Assembly: GCF_023498005.1 (NCBI RefSeq)
Contig: NZ_CP097289.1
Location: forward strand, 930,001-994,000
Direction: 5' to 3'
Origin: Streptomyces durmitorensis
GTDB taxonomy: Bacteria; Actinomycetota; Actinomycetes; Streptomycetales; Streptomycetaceae
DNA: 64,000 nt
A program made the translations under genes and the position numbers. Numbering within the stretch: the first letter of the stretch is position 1; every line of letters begins with the position of its first letter. Under the pieces are notes generated by a model that worked only from the letters and a program-made list of their open reading frames with translations, had not been told where the DNA came from and did no database searches. Of the stretch, positions 16,692 to 24,479 are shown one piece after another.

Positions 16692-17375
16692 TCAGGCGTC
16701 GACGCGAGAGCGTTCGGCGATCAGGGCGCGGAGTGCATCCGGCTTGCCGGTGGCGTCGACGTAGCGCTGGCAGAGCTGCCCGTTGGCCACGTGCTGCGGG
16801 CTGCCGAGGCCGGACTCCTGCGGATGCCACAGGTGCGTGATCGCGCCCTCGTGACGCACGGTCGGCCCGAGGAGCGCGTCCGCCGCGATGCGGTAGGCGG
16901 CATCCTCAAAACCCCAGCCGGTAAAGCCTTCATCCATGCCGCCGGCCTGCCGCCAGGCGTCGGGCTGGATGACGAGGACTCCACCGGTGGCCCACTCGTG
17001 GGCGAGGTCGGTCGAGCAGTCGGCCGCCGGGGCGCCGGCGAGGTAGGTCTGCGTTCCGTCACGGGACAGGCCGCGGTACCAGCTGTACGGCAGGTGCAGA
17101 ACACCGTCCGCGGCTGCCTCGATCGCTGTGTACAGGGGCTCCGGCTCGGGCAGGGTGTCGGCGTCACAGAGGACGACGACGTCAGCTCCTGCGGTTGCGG
17201 CCTGACGGATGCCTTCATTACGGGATCCGGCCCGCGAGAACGGGTCGTGCCCGCTGTCGACGTCGAGGTGGATCCCGTCGGGAAGCAGCCCGGCAAGGTG
17301 GGCGCGGACGTACTCGTGGTGGGCGTTGCGCTCCGAAGTGCCGGGCCGCCACGGGATGACGACTGCGACGCTCAT
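16692..17375 (-). CDS. GT2/GT7_C-like glycosyltransferase, 227 aa
   Basis: GT-A fold signals: VAVVIPWRPG at the N-terminus, SRNEGIRQA around residue 52, and the metal-binding DAD at 71-73 (VVLCDADTLPEP). A GWGFEDAAYRI segment near residue 155 is the galactosyltransferase C-terminal motif (G-W-G-x-E-D). It should transfer a sugar from a nucleotide donor. Overlaps the methyltransferase stop (ATGA) and forms part of a five-gene sugar cassette. Confidence 0.87.
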   Translation of the reverse strand: MSVAVVIPWRPGTSERNAHHEYVRAHLAGLLPDGIHLDVDSGHDPFSRAGSRNEGIRQAATAGADVVVLCDADTLPEPEPLYTAIEAAADGVLHLPYSWYRGLSRDGTQTYLAGAPAADCSTDLAHEWATGGVLVIQPDAWRQAGGMDEGFTGWGFEDAAYRIAADALLGPTVRHEGAITHLWHPQESGLGSPQHVANGQLCQRYVDATGKPDALRALIAERSRVDA

Positions 17376-17962
17376 GCGCGGAACACCTGCCAGGGAACGT
17401 GCTGGTCGTCCACCGACGTCAGCCCCAGCTCGGCGGCTAGCGCGTCCTGCTGCTCCTGGGACCAGGTGGTGACGTCCAGCCAGGCCACACCCTCGGCGGG
17501 TTCGCTGGCGACGGGCCAGTCGAGGATGAGCAGCCCGCCCTTCTTGACGATGGCCCGCAGGTTGCGGATCAACATGTCGGCGGACGCGTAGTCGAGGTGG
17601 ATGAGCACGGCCAGGCAGTACACGGCGTCCGTCTTGCGGCGGCCGAGGTGGCTGCCGAAGTCGCTGCCGTCGGACTGGAAGCCGGTCAGGTCGGGGGCGT
17701 TGGCGGCGAGCGCGTCGACCATGCTCGCCGAGCCGTCGACTGCCGTCACCTCGTAGCCGAGAGCCCGCAACGGGATGGCGACGCGCCCGTCACCGCACCC
17801 GAAGTCCATCACCTTCACCCCGGGCGGGATGTCGGCGGCGAGGAGTTCGGCCTGCTTGCTGCCGCTCTCCCAGTAGGCGTCTTCCGAGATACCTCGCGAG
17901 GGGTGAATGAAGTCGGTGGCGCCGGGGCGGCTCCAGTTGGCGATCGCCTCATCGGCCTTCAT
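17372..17962 (-). CDS. SAM-dependent methyltransferase, 196 aa
   Basis: Class I methyltransferase with motif I VMDFGCGDGRVAI (about residues 51-63), an acidic residue after beta 2 (VTAVDGSASM), and a post-motif AVYCLAVLIHLDY. No nucleic-acid domain is visible, so a small molecule, sugar or protein substrate is likely. Lying between glycosyltransferase and sugar dehydrogenase genes, it probably O-methylates a glycan; this is inference from context. Confidence 0.85.
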   Translation of the reverse strand: MKADEAIANWSRPGATDFIHPSRGISEDAYWESGSKQAELLAADIPPGVKVMDFGCGDGRVAIPLRALGYEVTAVDGSASMVDALAANAPDLTGFQSDGSDFGSHLGRRKTDAVYCLAVLIHLDYASADMLIRNLRAIVKKGGLLILDWPVASEPAEGVAWLDVTTWSQEQQDALAAELGLTSVDDQHVPWQVFRA

Positions 17963-18153
17963 CGTCGCCTCCTGAGATGTTGATGGTCAGGGCGTCCTGC
18001 GCAGGTGGCGTTGTGGCGACCGAGGGCACGGCAGGCGACGCGGCGAGGCAGGCAGTAGACGGCGTCGCGGGGCTCGGCGAGGAGGTAGCGCAGCATCCAT
18101 ATGGTCGTGCTCCGACAGTCGGAGCGCGGCCTGTAGCGCAGCCCGAGCGTCAC
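17959..18153 (-). CDS. Small basic hypothetical protein, 64 aa
   Basis: GTG at 18153 overlaps the dehydrogenase stop (GTGA) and its own stop overlaps the methyltransferase start (ATGA). Rich in Arg with several Cys residues (YCLPRRVACRALGRHNATC). The double coupling is the main reason to accept it; function unknown. Confidence 0.6.
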   Translation of the reverse strand: MTLGLRYRPRSDCRSTTIWMLRYLLAEPRDAVYCLPRRVACRALGRHNATCAGRPDHQHLRRRR

Positions 18154-19406
18154 GTCTTCCTCCCTACGCGGATGGTGGTGACGCCGGGCTGGTCGGGCAT
18201 GTAGCCGTGCGGGTCGATGACCACGGAGCCGGGCTGGAAGTGGTACTGGAGGAACACGTCGTGCCGGGTGGCGATCACGAAGACCCCGGGCTGGTCGGGT
18301 GCGAAAGAGCCGCCGGTGTCGACGTGCGGATCCCAGTGCTCCAGATCGACGCCGCGGTCGCGGAGTTGATGCGCGAGGAGCAGTGCGGGGCTTCCGCCGG
18401 TGAGGTCAGAGCCGGGCTTGTACGCCTTACCGAGGATGCAAACGCCGAGGCCGGACTGTTCTGCCCACTGCCCCACCAGGTCGGCGAGCCATTCGGACTG
18501 GGCTTCGCGGGCGCGCGCCATGTAGCCGAGGACGTCGGTGGACAGGTCGAGGCGTTGGGCGAGCCACGACATGGCGATCAGGTCGCGGGGGTGGCAGTGG
18601 CCGCCGTCTCCCATGCCGCCGCGCATGTACTTCGCGGAGACGACACGGTCGGTGGCCGCGGCGAGTGCGTCGGTGACGGCGTCGCAGTCGGCGCCGGTCT
18701 TGTGGCAGATCTCCATGAGCGCATTCGCCACCACGATCTTCGTGGAGATGACGACGTTGTAGGCGACCTTCGTCAGCTCCGCCGACTCGATGCCCATGAC
18801 CTGCGCCGGGCGGTCGTGGACCGTGGCGTGGATGTCGAGGACCGGTTCGACATGCCGGGGATCGTCGGCGCCGAGGAGCACGAACTCAGGGTTGAGGTAG
18901 TCGGCGATCGTCGTACCCATCGCAATGAAGGCGGGGTTGTAGACGAGCGTGGTCCACTCGTTGAGGAGCGGCCGGATCAGCCGGTTCATGGTGCCGGGCA
19001 GGCAGGTGGAGATGACGGCGATGGTGATCGGCTTCGCCTGCAGTGCCGCAGACCGGCACAGGTCGCGCACGGCCTGCACGAGGTGCTGGTATTCGAAGTC
19101 GCTGGGCTCGTCCGGCATGGGCTGCTCGCCGCCGTAGGCGGGACTGTGCGGCGTCTGGACGGCGACGAACACGACACGGTCGATGCTGGCCACGACCTGC
19201 GACGGCGTGGACGCCAGGGTGAGTTCGGCGCTGGCGAGAAGTGCCTCGATGCCTTCTTCTTGCGGCGGCGGTGTTTCGCCTCGGAGGATCTGCGCGGGCC
19301 GCGGTGACGGGTCGTAGCCGATGACGCGGTGACCGCCGTGCTTGGCGAGGGTGAGGGCGCATACGACGCCCAGTTTCCCGAGGCCGATCCATCCGACTGT
19401 GCTCAT
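18150..19406 (-). CDS. UDP-glucose/GDP-mannose dehydrogenase-like protein, 418 aa
   Basis: Three-domain nucleotide-sugar dehydrogenase. The Rossmann motif GLGKLG is at residues 8-13, the middle domain has AELTKVAYNVVISTKIVVANA, and the catalytic segment is GGHCHPRDL with Cys271 (family form GGxCxPKD). The C-terminal domain binds the UDP-sugar. The usual STVPVGT and NPEF motifs are altered to STCLPGT and NPAF, so substrate preference may differ. It would oxidise a UDP-hexose to the uronic acid. A complete copy inside a phage sugar cassette is unusual. Confidence 0.88.
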   Translation of the reverse strand: MSTVGWIGLGKLGVVCALTLAKHGGHRVIGYDPSPRPAQILRGETPPPQEEGIEALLASAELTLASTPSQVVASIDRVVFVAVQTPHSPAYGGEQPMPDEPSDFEYQHLVQAVRDLCRSAALQAKPITIAVISTCLPGTMNRLIRPLLNEWTTLVYNPAFIAMGTTIADYLNPEFVLLGADDPRHVEPVLDIHATVHDRPAQVMGIESAELTKVAYNVVISTKIVVANALMEICHKTGADCDAVTDALAAATDRVVSAKYMRGGMGDGGHCHPRDLIAMSWLAQRLDLSTDVLGYMARAREAQSEWLADLVGQWAEQSGLGVCILGKAYKPGSDLTGGSPALLLAHQLRDRGVDLEHWDPHVDTGGSFAPDQPGVFVIATRHDVFLQYHFQPGSVVIDPHGYMPDQPGVTTIRVGRKT

Positions 19407-19451
19407 GCGGGGTTACCTTCCGGGGCGCGGGTCCGGGCGCGGGCCCGACCG

Positions 19452-20099
19452 TTAGGCGATGTTGAGGAACTGCTTGAGGGCGGCTATGTCGGCGGCGCGT
19501 GCGGCGTCCATGGCGGGGCTGCCGTAGTCGGTGGTGCGGTATCCGGCCAGCGATTCGGCTCGGGTCTGGTCGTTGTGCCCGCCGGTGAGGTCTGCGCGGT
19601 CGTGAAGGATCTCGACATCGACTCGCTGGTGCAGGCCCAGGGTCTGGCCGAGGTATTGGATCCACGAGTCGCAGTGCGGTGACAGGGACACGTGGCCGAG
19701 GTGATCAGTCCAGGTGCGGGGCCAGATCGGGAAGGTGTTGCAGGTCGCGATGTCGTTGCTGTGCGGCCACAGCACACCGGGTGCGCGTTCTTCGACGAGG
19801 CGGTCCCAGTCTTCGGTGAGGATGCGGGCGTCGTCGTTCCACAGCATCAGCCAGTCCCCGTCGGCCTGCTCTGCCAGCCGGTTCACGTACTCGTGGAGCC
19901 GTGGGTAGCCGTATCGTTCCGGGGCTGCCCAGACGCTGGCCTGCCAGGGGACCGGGGCCTGGAGGGTGGGCTGGTCGTCAGGGTCGGCGGCGATCAGGAT
20001 TTGGATGCCGCCTGGCTTGTCTGCCAGTTCCAGGAGCGTCGCCACCGTCTCGGCGAGCGGCTGGGGTCGACCGCGGGATGGCAGAAGGACGGAGATCAA
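19452..20099 (-). CDS. GT2-like glycosyltransferase, 215 aa
   Basis: Starts MISVLLPSRGRPQPLAETV, a GT-A type N-terminus (V-x-L-P-S-R-G-R-P). LMLWNDDARI near residue 84 holds the DxD-like metal site (NDD). Members of this phage group are about this size. It lies next to decoration/fibre genes and upstream of the sugar dehydrogenase in the transcript. Donor and acceptor cannot be told from sequence. Confidence 0.8.
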   Translation of the reverse strand: MISVLLPSRGRPQPLAETVATLLELADKPGGIQILIAADPDDQPTLQAPVPWQASVWAAPERYGYPRLHEYVNRLAEQADGDWLMLWNDDARILTEDWDRLVEERAPGVLWPHSNDIATCNTFPIWPRTWTDHLGHVSLSPHCDSWIQYLGQTLGLHQRVDVEILHDRADLTGGHNDQTRAESLAGYRTTDYGSPAMDAARAADIAALKQFLNIA

Positions 20100-20114
20100 T
20101 GGCGTGGGCTCCGT

Positions 20115-20408
20115 TCAGTAGACCTTGAGCGTTCCGGCCCGGTAGACGGGGGTTTCAAAGCCGCCCGCGAATTTGATCCACAGCGTGTATTCGCCGGGTT
20201 CGAGGGTGGTGACGCCACCGTTGGGGCCGACGAGGATGCGCCCGTGGGGAGCGATCCATTCGCCGACCAGCCAGTCGTCTTCTTCGGGGCTGGTGTCGGT
20301 GAGGAGGAACGCGAACTGCGGCGGCACGGCAAGTTGGACCTGGGCGCCACCGGCTCGGGTGACGACGGTGACTTTGACGTACTCGGTACTGATGGCGGCT
20401 AGATCCAC
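20115..20408 (-). CDS. Small fibre-cassette protein, 97 aa (copy A)
   Basis: GTG at 20408 is chosen because the sequence then aligns from its first residues with the 95-aa protein at 22271-22558: both have a STEY near the start, a D-W-x-x-G-E-W/W-I-G-G-E core, and a G-x-Y-x-x-W-V/I segment. An ATG at 20426 is possible. Beta-rich, probably a small virion-associated domain. Start lies inside the upstream gene. Confidence 0.75.
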   Translation of the reverse strand: MDLAAISTEYVKVTVVTRAGGAQVQLAVPPQFAFLLTDTSPEEDDWLVGEWIAPHGRILVGPNGGVTTLEPGEYTLWIKFAGGFETPVYRAGTLKVY

Positions 20409-21241
20409 GGCTGGCTCACCGTCCATCCCCCGCGGGGTTCGCTGTACTGGACGGTGATGTCGTCTGTGTCGAGGGCGTCGGTGCGGGCGCCGAGTTCGCT
20501 GTTGCCGGTGAGGGCGGCGGCGGCCGTGCCTGTCTGGACTGTGGTCACGCCGAGGTCTGACTCCGCGGTCAGGCTGGAGGCGACGACGATGGAGCGGGTC
20601 GCTGCTGCGGTCTGTGCACCGTCGGCGGTGAGGGCGGCGGATCCGAAGTACACGGCGGCCGAGCTGGCGGCGGTGTTGAAGTTGTCCCACTCGGCATAGT
20701 TCGTGGAACCGTTGTTGCGCCACGAGTACATTTCGACGGCGACGGTGTTGACGGCGCTGGTCACCCAGGCGGGGGTGGAGATGGAGCGCCGGTTAGTCCA
20801 GGCGGACCCGTCGGTGCTGGTGTCCCAGAAGAGGGTGCCGCCGGTTTCGCGGATGCGGAGCCACAGGTGCGTGACGGCCGAGTAGGTGAGGGAGACCGCG
20901 GATCCGTCGGTGTAGCCGACGTTGGACTCGAAGCGGATCGTGTTCGCCACCGTGTTGATGTTGATGGCGATGGACGTGCCAGCGGTCGCCTGGATGATGT
21001 TGAACGTCGTCTGGGCTTCCGTCGTGGCGCCGTTCGCAGCCGCAGCCAGGGTGAGCTGAACGAAGGCGCTACTGCCCGCGAGCGTCCAGTCCTTCGCGGT
21101 CTGGTAACCGGCGAACGTGCCTGCCACGCACGGGATCCGGGCCTTGCCGCCCGTCTCGGAGACGCCACCGTAGGAGTTGCCCCAGTTGGGGCCGATGACG
21201 TTGTCGTTGAACGTGTCAACGAGTGTGGAGAGCAGGGCCAC
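20399..21241 (-). CDS. Lectin/glucanase-fold minor structural protein, 280 aa (copy A)
   Basis: Residues 1 to about 190 read as a concanavalin A-like domain (DTFNDNVIGPNWGNSYGG, then LWLRIRETGGTLFWDTSTDG, then MYSWRNNGSTNYAEWDNF). The last 80 residues contain degenerate Ala/Thr-rich repeats (SAALTADG, ASSLTAES, AAALTGNS) of the same type as the long array in the 451-aa protein at 22574-23929. Probably a fibre, baseplate or decoration protein that binds cell-surface glycans. Confidence 0.75.
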   Translation of the reverse strand: MALLSTLVDTFNDNVIGPNWGNSYGGVSETGGKARIPCVAGTFAGYQTAKDWTLAGSSAFVQLTLAAAANGATTEAQTTFNIIQATAGTSIAININTVANTIRFESNVGYTDGSAVSLTYSAVTHLWLRIRETGGTLFWDTSTDGSAWTNRRSISTPAWVTSAVNTVAVEMYSWRNNGSTNYAEWDNFNTAASSAAVYFGSAALTADGAQTAAATRSIVVASSLTAESDLGVTTVQTGTAAAALTGNSELGARTDALDTDDITVQYSEPRGGWTVSQPWI

Positions 21242-21255
21242 GATTCACCCCGCGA

Positions 21256-21648
21256 TCAGGAAAGCGCAAACGTGAGCTGGCCTGCGGTTATCTTGAGCTC
21301 ATCCCCGGCGAGCAGGGTGCGGCTGGCGGCGAGCGGCCCGTACCAGAGGCGGATCGGCACGCCCGCGGAGTCCCACACCTCGACGCCGACGAACGTTCCG
21401 GCAGGCATGCCCGTCCAGACCAGGTCGGCCGTGTTGGAGGTGGCGCCGGATGAGGCTGCCCCGACGGTCAAGTTCTTGCGCACGTAGCTGCCGCCGGTGG
21501 CTTCGGTGCCTGCCGCGCTGTCGGATCCGTTGGCGGTAACGAGGGCGACCTTGAGCGGAAGGGTGGGGGCGGTCGTCGCCGTCCCCATGATCCAGTCGAG
21601 GCACCGATTCTCGGCCGTATTCGAAAGGTTGTCACTAATTCCAATCAC
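21256..21648 (-). CDS. Phage fibre-type protein, 130 aa (copy A)
   Basis: Contains LKVALVTANGSDSAAGTEATGGSYVRKNL and a C-terminal G-x-E-L-K-I-x-A-G-x-L-x-F pattern, typical of small phage tail-fibre-like proteins where G-T-E-x-x-G-G-S-Y is characteristic. Resembles the 135-aa protein at 23958-24365. GTG start at 21648. Downstream of an A+T-rich intergenic segment shared with the divergent HNH gene. Confidence 0.75.
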   Translation of the reverse strand: MIGISDNLSNTAENRCLDWIMGTATTAPTLPLKVALVTANGSDSAAGTEATGGSYVRKNLTVGAASSGATSNTADLVWTGMPAGTFVGVEVWDSAGVPIRLWYGPLAASRTLLAGDELKITAGQLTFALS

Positions 21649-21683
21649 CGCCTTTTCTGGGCGCCATAAATTAATATGGAGTC

Positions 21684-22274
21684 ATGTGCTCAATTGACGG
21701 ATGCACGAAGCCAGTTCATGTCCAAATTCGCGGATGGTGCCGCGCTCATTACTTGCGCTGGCACCGATTCGGAGATCCGTTGGCGTCCGCTCCGAAGAAG
21801 GACTACCGGACGCGATACCTGGAGAAGGTCGATGAGCGCGGACCAGACGAGTGCTGGCCATGGACGAGCGCCTACGCGAGCCTCGACCGGGGCGCGTTCA
21901 GCTGGAAGGGCAAGACGCACATCGCGACCCGCGTCGGCTGGGAGATCCACTACGGATACCCGCCAGGAGACCTACACGTGCTCCACACGTGCGATCACGG
22001 CTGGTGCCACAATCCGCGGCATTGGTTTCTGGGGACTCACCAAGACAACATGACCGACCTCAAGAAGAAGAATCTCCCGCGTGGACGTCCAGTGGCGACG
22101 ACACCTGAGATCGACGCTCAAATTGAGGAAGCCCTCAAGACGGGGGAAAGCCATCTGAGTATTGCCAGGCGTCTCGGAATTGGGCGATCAATAGTCGACC
22201 GGCAGGCGCGCGGCGAGCGAGACTTCGTAAGGGCGCCCGCCCCGCAGCGCATCCCTCCCCCGATCGCGTCCTAG
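21684..22274 (+). CDS. HNH homing-type endonuclease on the opposite strand, 196 aa
   Basis: ATG at 21684 with TATGGAG just upstream. Signature of the HNH_3 family: CWPWTSAYASLDRGAF, then HVLHTCDHGWCHNPRHWFLGTHQDNM. A Cys-rich N-terminus (CSIDGCTKPV...CRAHYLRWH) and a C-terminal helix-turn-helix (LSIARRLGIGRSIVDRQARG) complete a homing nuclease. It is the only plus-strand gene in the first 31 kb and sits exactly between two copies of a three-gene cassette. Its codon use looks less G/C-biased than its neighbours, suggesting recent arrival. Confidence 0.9.
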   Translation: MCSIDGCTKPVHVQIRGWCRAHYLRWHRFGDPLASAPKKDYRTRYLEKVDERGPDECWPWTSAYASLDRGAFSWKGKTHIATRVGWEIHYGYPPGDLHVLHTCDHGWCHNPRHWFLGTHQDNMTDLKKKNLPRGRPVATTPEIDAQIEEALKTGESHLSIARRLGIGRSIVDRQARGERDFVRAPAPQRIPPPIAS

Positions 22275-22558
22275 GTGACGCCGAGGTGTCCGGCAATGCG
22301 GGTGATGTTTTCGGCGCCAGGCGGATCCACGGACACCCACACCCGGTAGTCACCGCGGGCCAGAGCGAGTTCGCTGCCGGGGCCGATGAGGAGCCGGGCT
22401 TCGCCGCCGATCCAGTCGGCGGTCTTCCACTCGCTGCCGGACGGGTTGTCGCGGTGCATGACGGCCGCGATCCTCACCTGGGCTCCGGTCAGGTCGACGC
22501 CGTCAGGGCCGGTCACCGGGATGTGCAGGTATTCGGTGCTGCTCGCGGGGATCTGCAC
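22271..22558 (-). CDS. Small fibre-cassette protein, 95 aa (copy B)
   Basis: Starts MQIPASSTEYLHIPVTGPDG. Shares layout and several short motifs with the 97-aa protein at 20115-20408 (STEY, a D-W-I-G-G-E core, G-D-Y-R-V-W-V). Its 3' end overlaps by four bases the 3' end of the convergent HNH gene. Probable small virion or assembly protein. Confidence 0.75.
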   Translation of the reverse strand: MQIPASSTEYLHIPVTGPDGVDLTGAQVRIAAVMHRDNPSGSEWKTADWIGGEARLLIGPGSELALARGDYRVWVSVDPPGAENITRIAGHLGVT

Positions 22559-22573
22559 GCACCCACCTCCCGG

Positions 22574-23929
22574 TCACAGGCTCGGTGGATGCACAGCCCA
22601 GGCGGGCGAGTACGGCGCCGCTGCGGCCCATGGGCTGTAGGGGGCGCCGGCGGTGATGTTGATGTCGTCGGTGGTGGAGAGCGTCGCGCCTCCGGCCGCG
22701 AGAGTTGCTGTGGCGGTGAGCGTCGCGCTGGCGGTGACTGCCGACGCCCCTGCCGCCGCGAGGGTCGCCGTGGCGGCCAGGGCCGCGCCTGCGGTCACCG
22801 TGCGGTCGCCTGCCGCCGCGAGGGTGCCGGTCACAACCAGAATGGCGTCCCCGAGAACGGGCGGAGTTCCCGTCGTTCCGGCAGCCGTCAGCGTGGCCAC
22901 GGCTACCAGGGTGGCGGTGCTGCTTTGGTCGACCTGCCCTTGCGAGGTCAGGGAGGTCGTGGCAACCAGGGTTGCGTCGGCCTGTACTCGGCGTGCCCCG
23001 CTTGCGAAGAGATCGGCAATTGCGTCGAGCGCGGCCTGCCCGGTTTGGCCCACCAGTCCGACGGCCGCCATGTCCGCGGTAGTGGCCAGACCCGCTGCGG
23101 CGATCGCGCCGTGTAGTCCGGCCGCAGCGAGATCTGCCGTGGCCGCGAGTGTGGCGTCACCGGCGACTGTGAGCTGTCCGTCCGCCGCCAGGCCAGCCGA
23201 GGACGCCAACGCGGCGTCGCCAGCCGTGGCTCGCACTCCGCCTGCGGCCAGGGCGGCTGTGGGCGAGAGTGCCGCGACCCCTGCGGTGGTGCGAATGCCT
23301 GACGCGGCGAGAGCAACAGTGGTGCCGAGGGTGGCGGAACCGACGGAGGCCCGTAGCCCCGATGCGGACAGCGCGACGGCGCCCGAGAATGCCGCGTCGC
23401 CTGTAGTGCCGGTGACGACATCCGCTCCAGTGAAGTCGTCGAAGCGGAGGCTGCTTACGCTCTCGGCGCGGATGCCGACGCTCGCGCCAGTGGCGACGTT
23501 GGTGTCCGTGACCGAGACGCGCTGGATGCCGTTGACGAAGCCTTTGATCGTCGAGCCGACGGCCTCAACTTTCGCCACGTCGCCCGCGGCTGCCGCTGCG
23601 GCGTAGCTGCCGATGTTGATGAAGGAGCCGCCGACGACGGCGAAGAGGTTCCAGCTTGTGCCGTCGTTGCGCCACAGGTAGCCGCTGGTGAGGGTGAGAC
23701 TGCCGCGGCACCAGACGCCGTGGCTGACGGCTGCCGTGGTGGCGATCGTGACCTGTGCGGAGTTGTCGTTGCTGGCCATCGCTCCGGCGGCACGGAGGAT
23801 GATCGTGCCGCCTGCGGAGCCGGAGGACAGCCGGTTGGAGATGATCGACCAGTCGCCGGACACCTCAACCCAGTTGGCGCCCAGGTTGCTGGAGTCCGCG
23901 CGGTTGAAGTCGTCGGTGAAGGTCGTCAC
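22574..23929 (-). CDS. Lectin-fold structural protein with twelve 20-residue repeats, 451 aa (copy B)
   Basis: Residues 1 to about 170 form a concanavalin A-like beta domain (DDFNRADSSNLGANWVEVSGDW, then YLWRNDGTSWNLFAVV). From residue 177 to about 419 there are twelve tandem units close to 20 residues with consensus G-D-A-x-L-x-x-x-x-x-L-A-A-x-G. The last 30 residues are Pro/Tyr/Trp-rich (GAPYSPWAAAAPYSPAW). Likely an elongated fibre or surface protein with a binding head. The repeat number could change by recombination. Confidence 0.8.
   Translation of the reverse strand: MTTFTDDFNRADSSNLGANWVEVSGDWSIISNRLSSGSAGGTIILRAAGAMASNDNSAQVTIATTAAVSHGVWCRGSLTLTSGYLWRNDGTSWNLFAVVGGSFINIGSYAAAAAAGDVAKVEAVGSTIKGFVNGIQRVSVTDTNVATGASVGIRAESVSSLRFDDFTGADVVTGTTGDAAFSGAVALSASGLRASVGSATLGTTVALAASGIRTTAGVAALSPTAALAAGGVRATAGDAALASSAGLAADGQLTVAGDATLAATADLAAAGLHGAIAAAGLATTADMAAVGLVGQTGQAALDAIADLFASGARRVQADATLVATTSLTSQGQVDQSSTATLVAVATLTAAGTTGTPPVLGDAILVVTGTLAAAGDRTVTAGAALAATATLAAAGASAVTASATLTATATLAAGGATLSTTDDINITAGAPYSPWAAAAPYSPAWAVHPPSL
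22673..23401 (-). repeat. Tandem 60-bp coding repeats (about 12 units)
   Basis: The DNA of the repeat array in the 451-aa protein has a 60-bp period. Units read for example GDAALASSAGLAADGQLTVA and GDATLAATADLAAAGLHGAI. One unit is slightly longer (TGTPPVL insertion). Repeats have diverged at the DNA level, so the array is not freshly expanded. Confidence 0.8.
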
Positions 23930-23957
23930 GGCGGCCTCCCGCTCCCACCGCTATCCG

Positions 23958-24365
23958 TCAGGCGGCCTGCGGTGTCAGGGCCGCGGTGAGAGTGGCGAGG
24001 CTGAACTGATCCGCCGACGCCCAGGCCTTCGACGCCGTCAGCGCCACCGAGAACAGGAACGTCCCGGCCGACGACGCAGTCCACACCGAGATGTGGGTGA
24101 GCGTCTCCGACGTGCCGCCGTTCGTCCACGCCGAGGGCGGGGTGCCCAGCGACAGCGACGACCCGGACGAAGAGTCGGAGAACACGAAGGAGTTGCGGGT
24201 CGTCGAACCGACGGAGACCGCGGAGGTGCCTGCCGCGCCGGGGTCGCCGGTGTGCAGCTGCACGAACGTCCCGGCGACGGCCGTGTACGAGGTGCCGCCG
24301 CTGCCGGTAGCACGGAGAGTGTCGAGCCAGCCGGAGACGAGGCCGGGGGCGAGTCCTGCGGTCAT
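23958..24365 (-). CDS. Phage fibre-type protein, 135 aa (copy B)
   Basis: MTAGLAPGLVSGWLDTLRATGSGG followed by TFVQLHTGDPGAAGTSAVSVGSTTR, the L-H-T-G-D-P-G-A-A-G-T pattern of a common phage tail-fibre-like family. Related in layout to the 130-aa protein at 21256-21648. Stop lies 28 nt before the 451-aa protein start. Confidence 0.78.
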   Translation of the reverse strand: MTAGLAPGLVSGWLDTLRATGSGGTSYTAVAGTFVQLHTGDPGAAGTSAVSVGSTTRNSFVFSDSSSGSSLSLGTPPSAWTNGGTSETLTHISVWTASSAGTFLFSVALTASKAWASADQFSLATLTAALTPQAA

Positions 24366-24469
24366 CGCTCGCTCTCCTCAGGCTCGGGCTCGGCGCTGTC
24401 GTCGGTGTCGGGTTGGGCGGTGGTGACCTCGCCGGAGGCCTCCAGCCACAGCGCGTACTCGTCGGGCAT
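24362..24469 (-). CDS. Acidic micro-protein, 35 aa
   Basis: ATG at 24469 preceded by AAGGAGG at good distance, and stop overlapping the next gene as ATGA. MPDEYALWLEASGEV then a run of Asp/Glu/Pro. Peptides like this commonly precede fibre-type genes in Streptomyces phages. Unknown function. Confidence 0.65.
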   Translation of the reverse strand: MPDEYALWLEASGEVTTAQPDTDDSAEPEPEESER

Positions 24470-24479
24470 CGCTGCCTCC

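Noticed and set aside
22673..23401. CRISPR array from 60-bp periodicity
   Set aside because: Repeats are coding, diverged, contiguous and in frame with a lectin-type protein; there are no spacers or cas genes.
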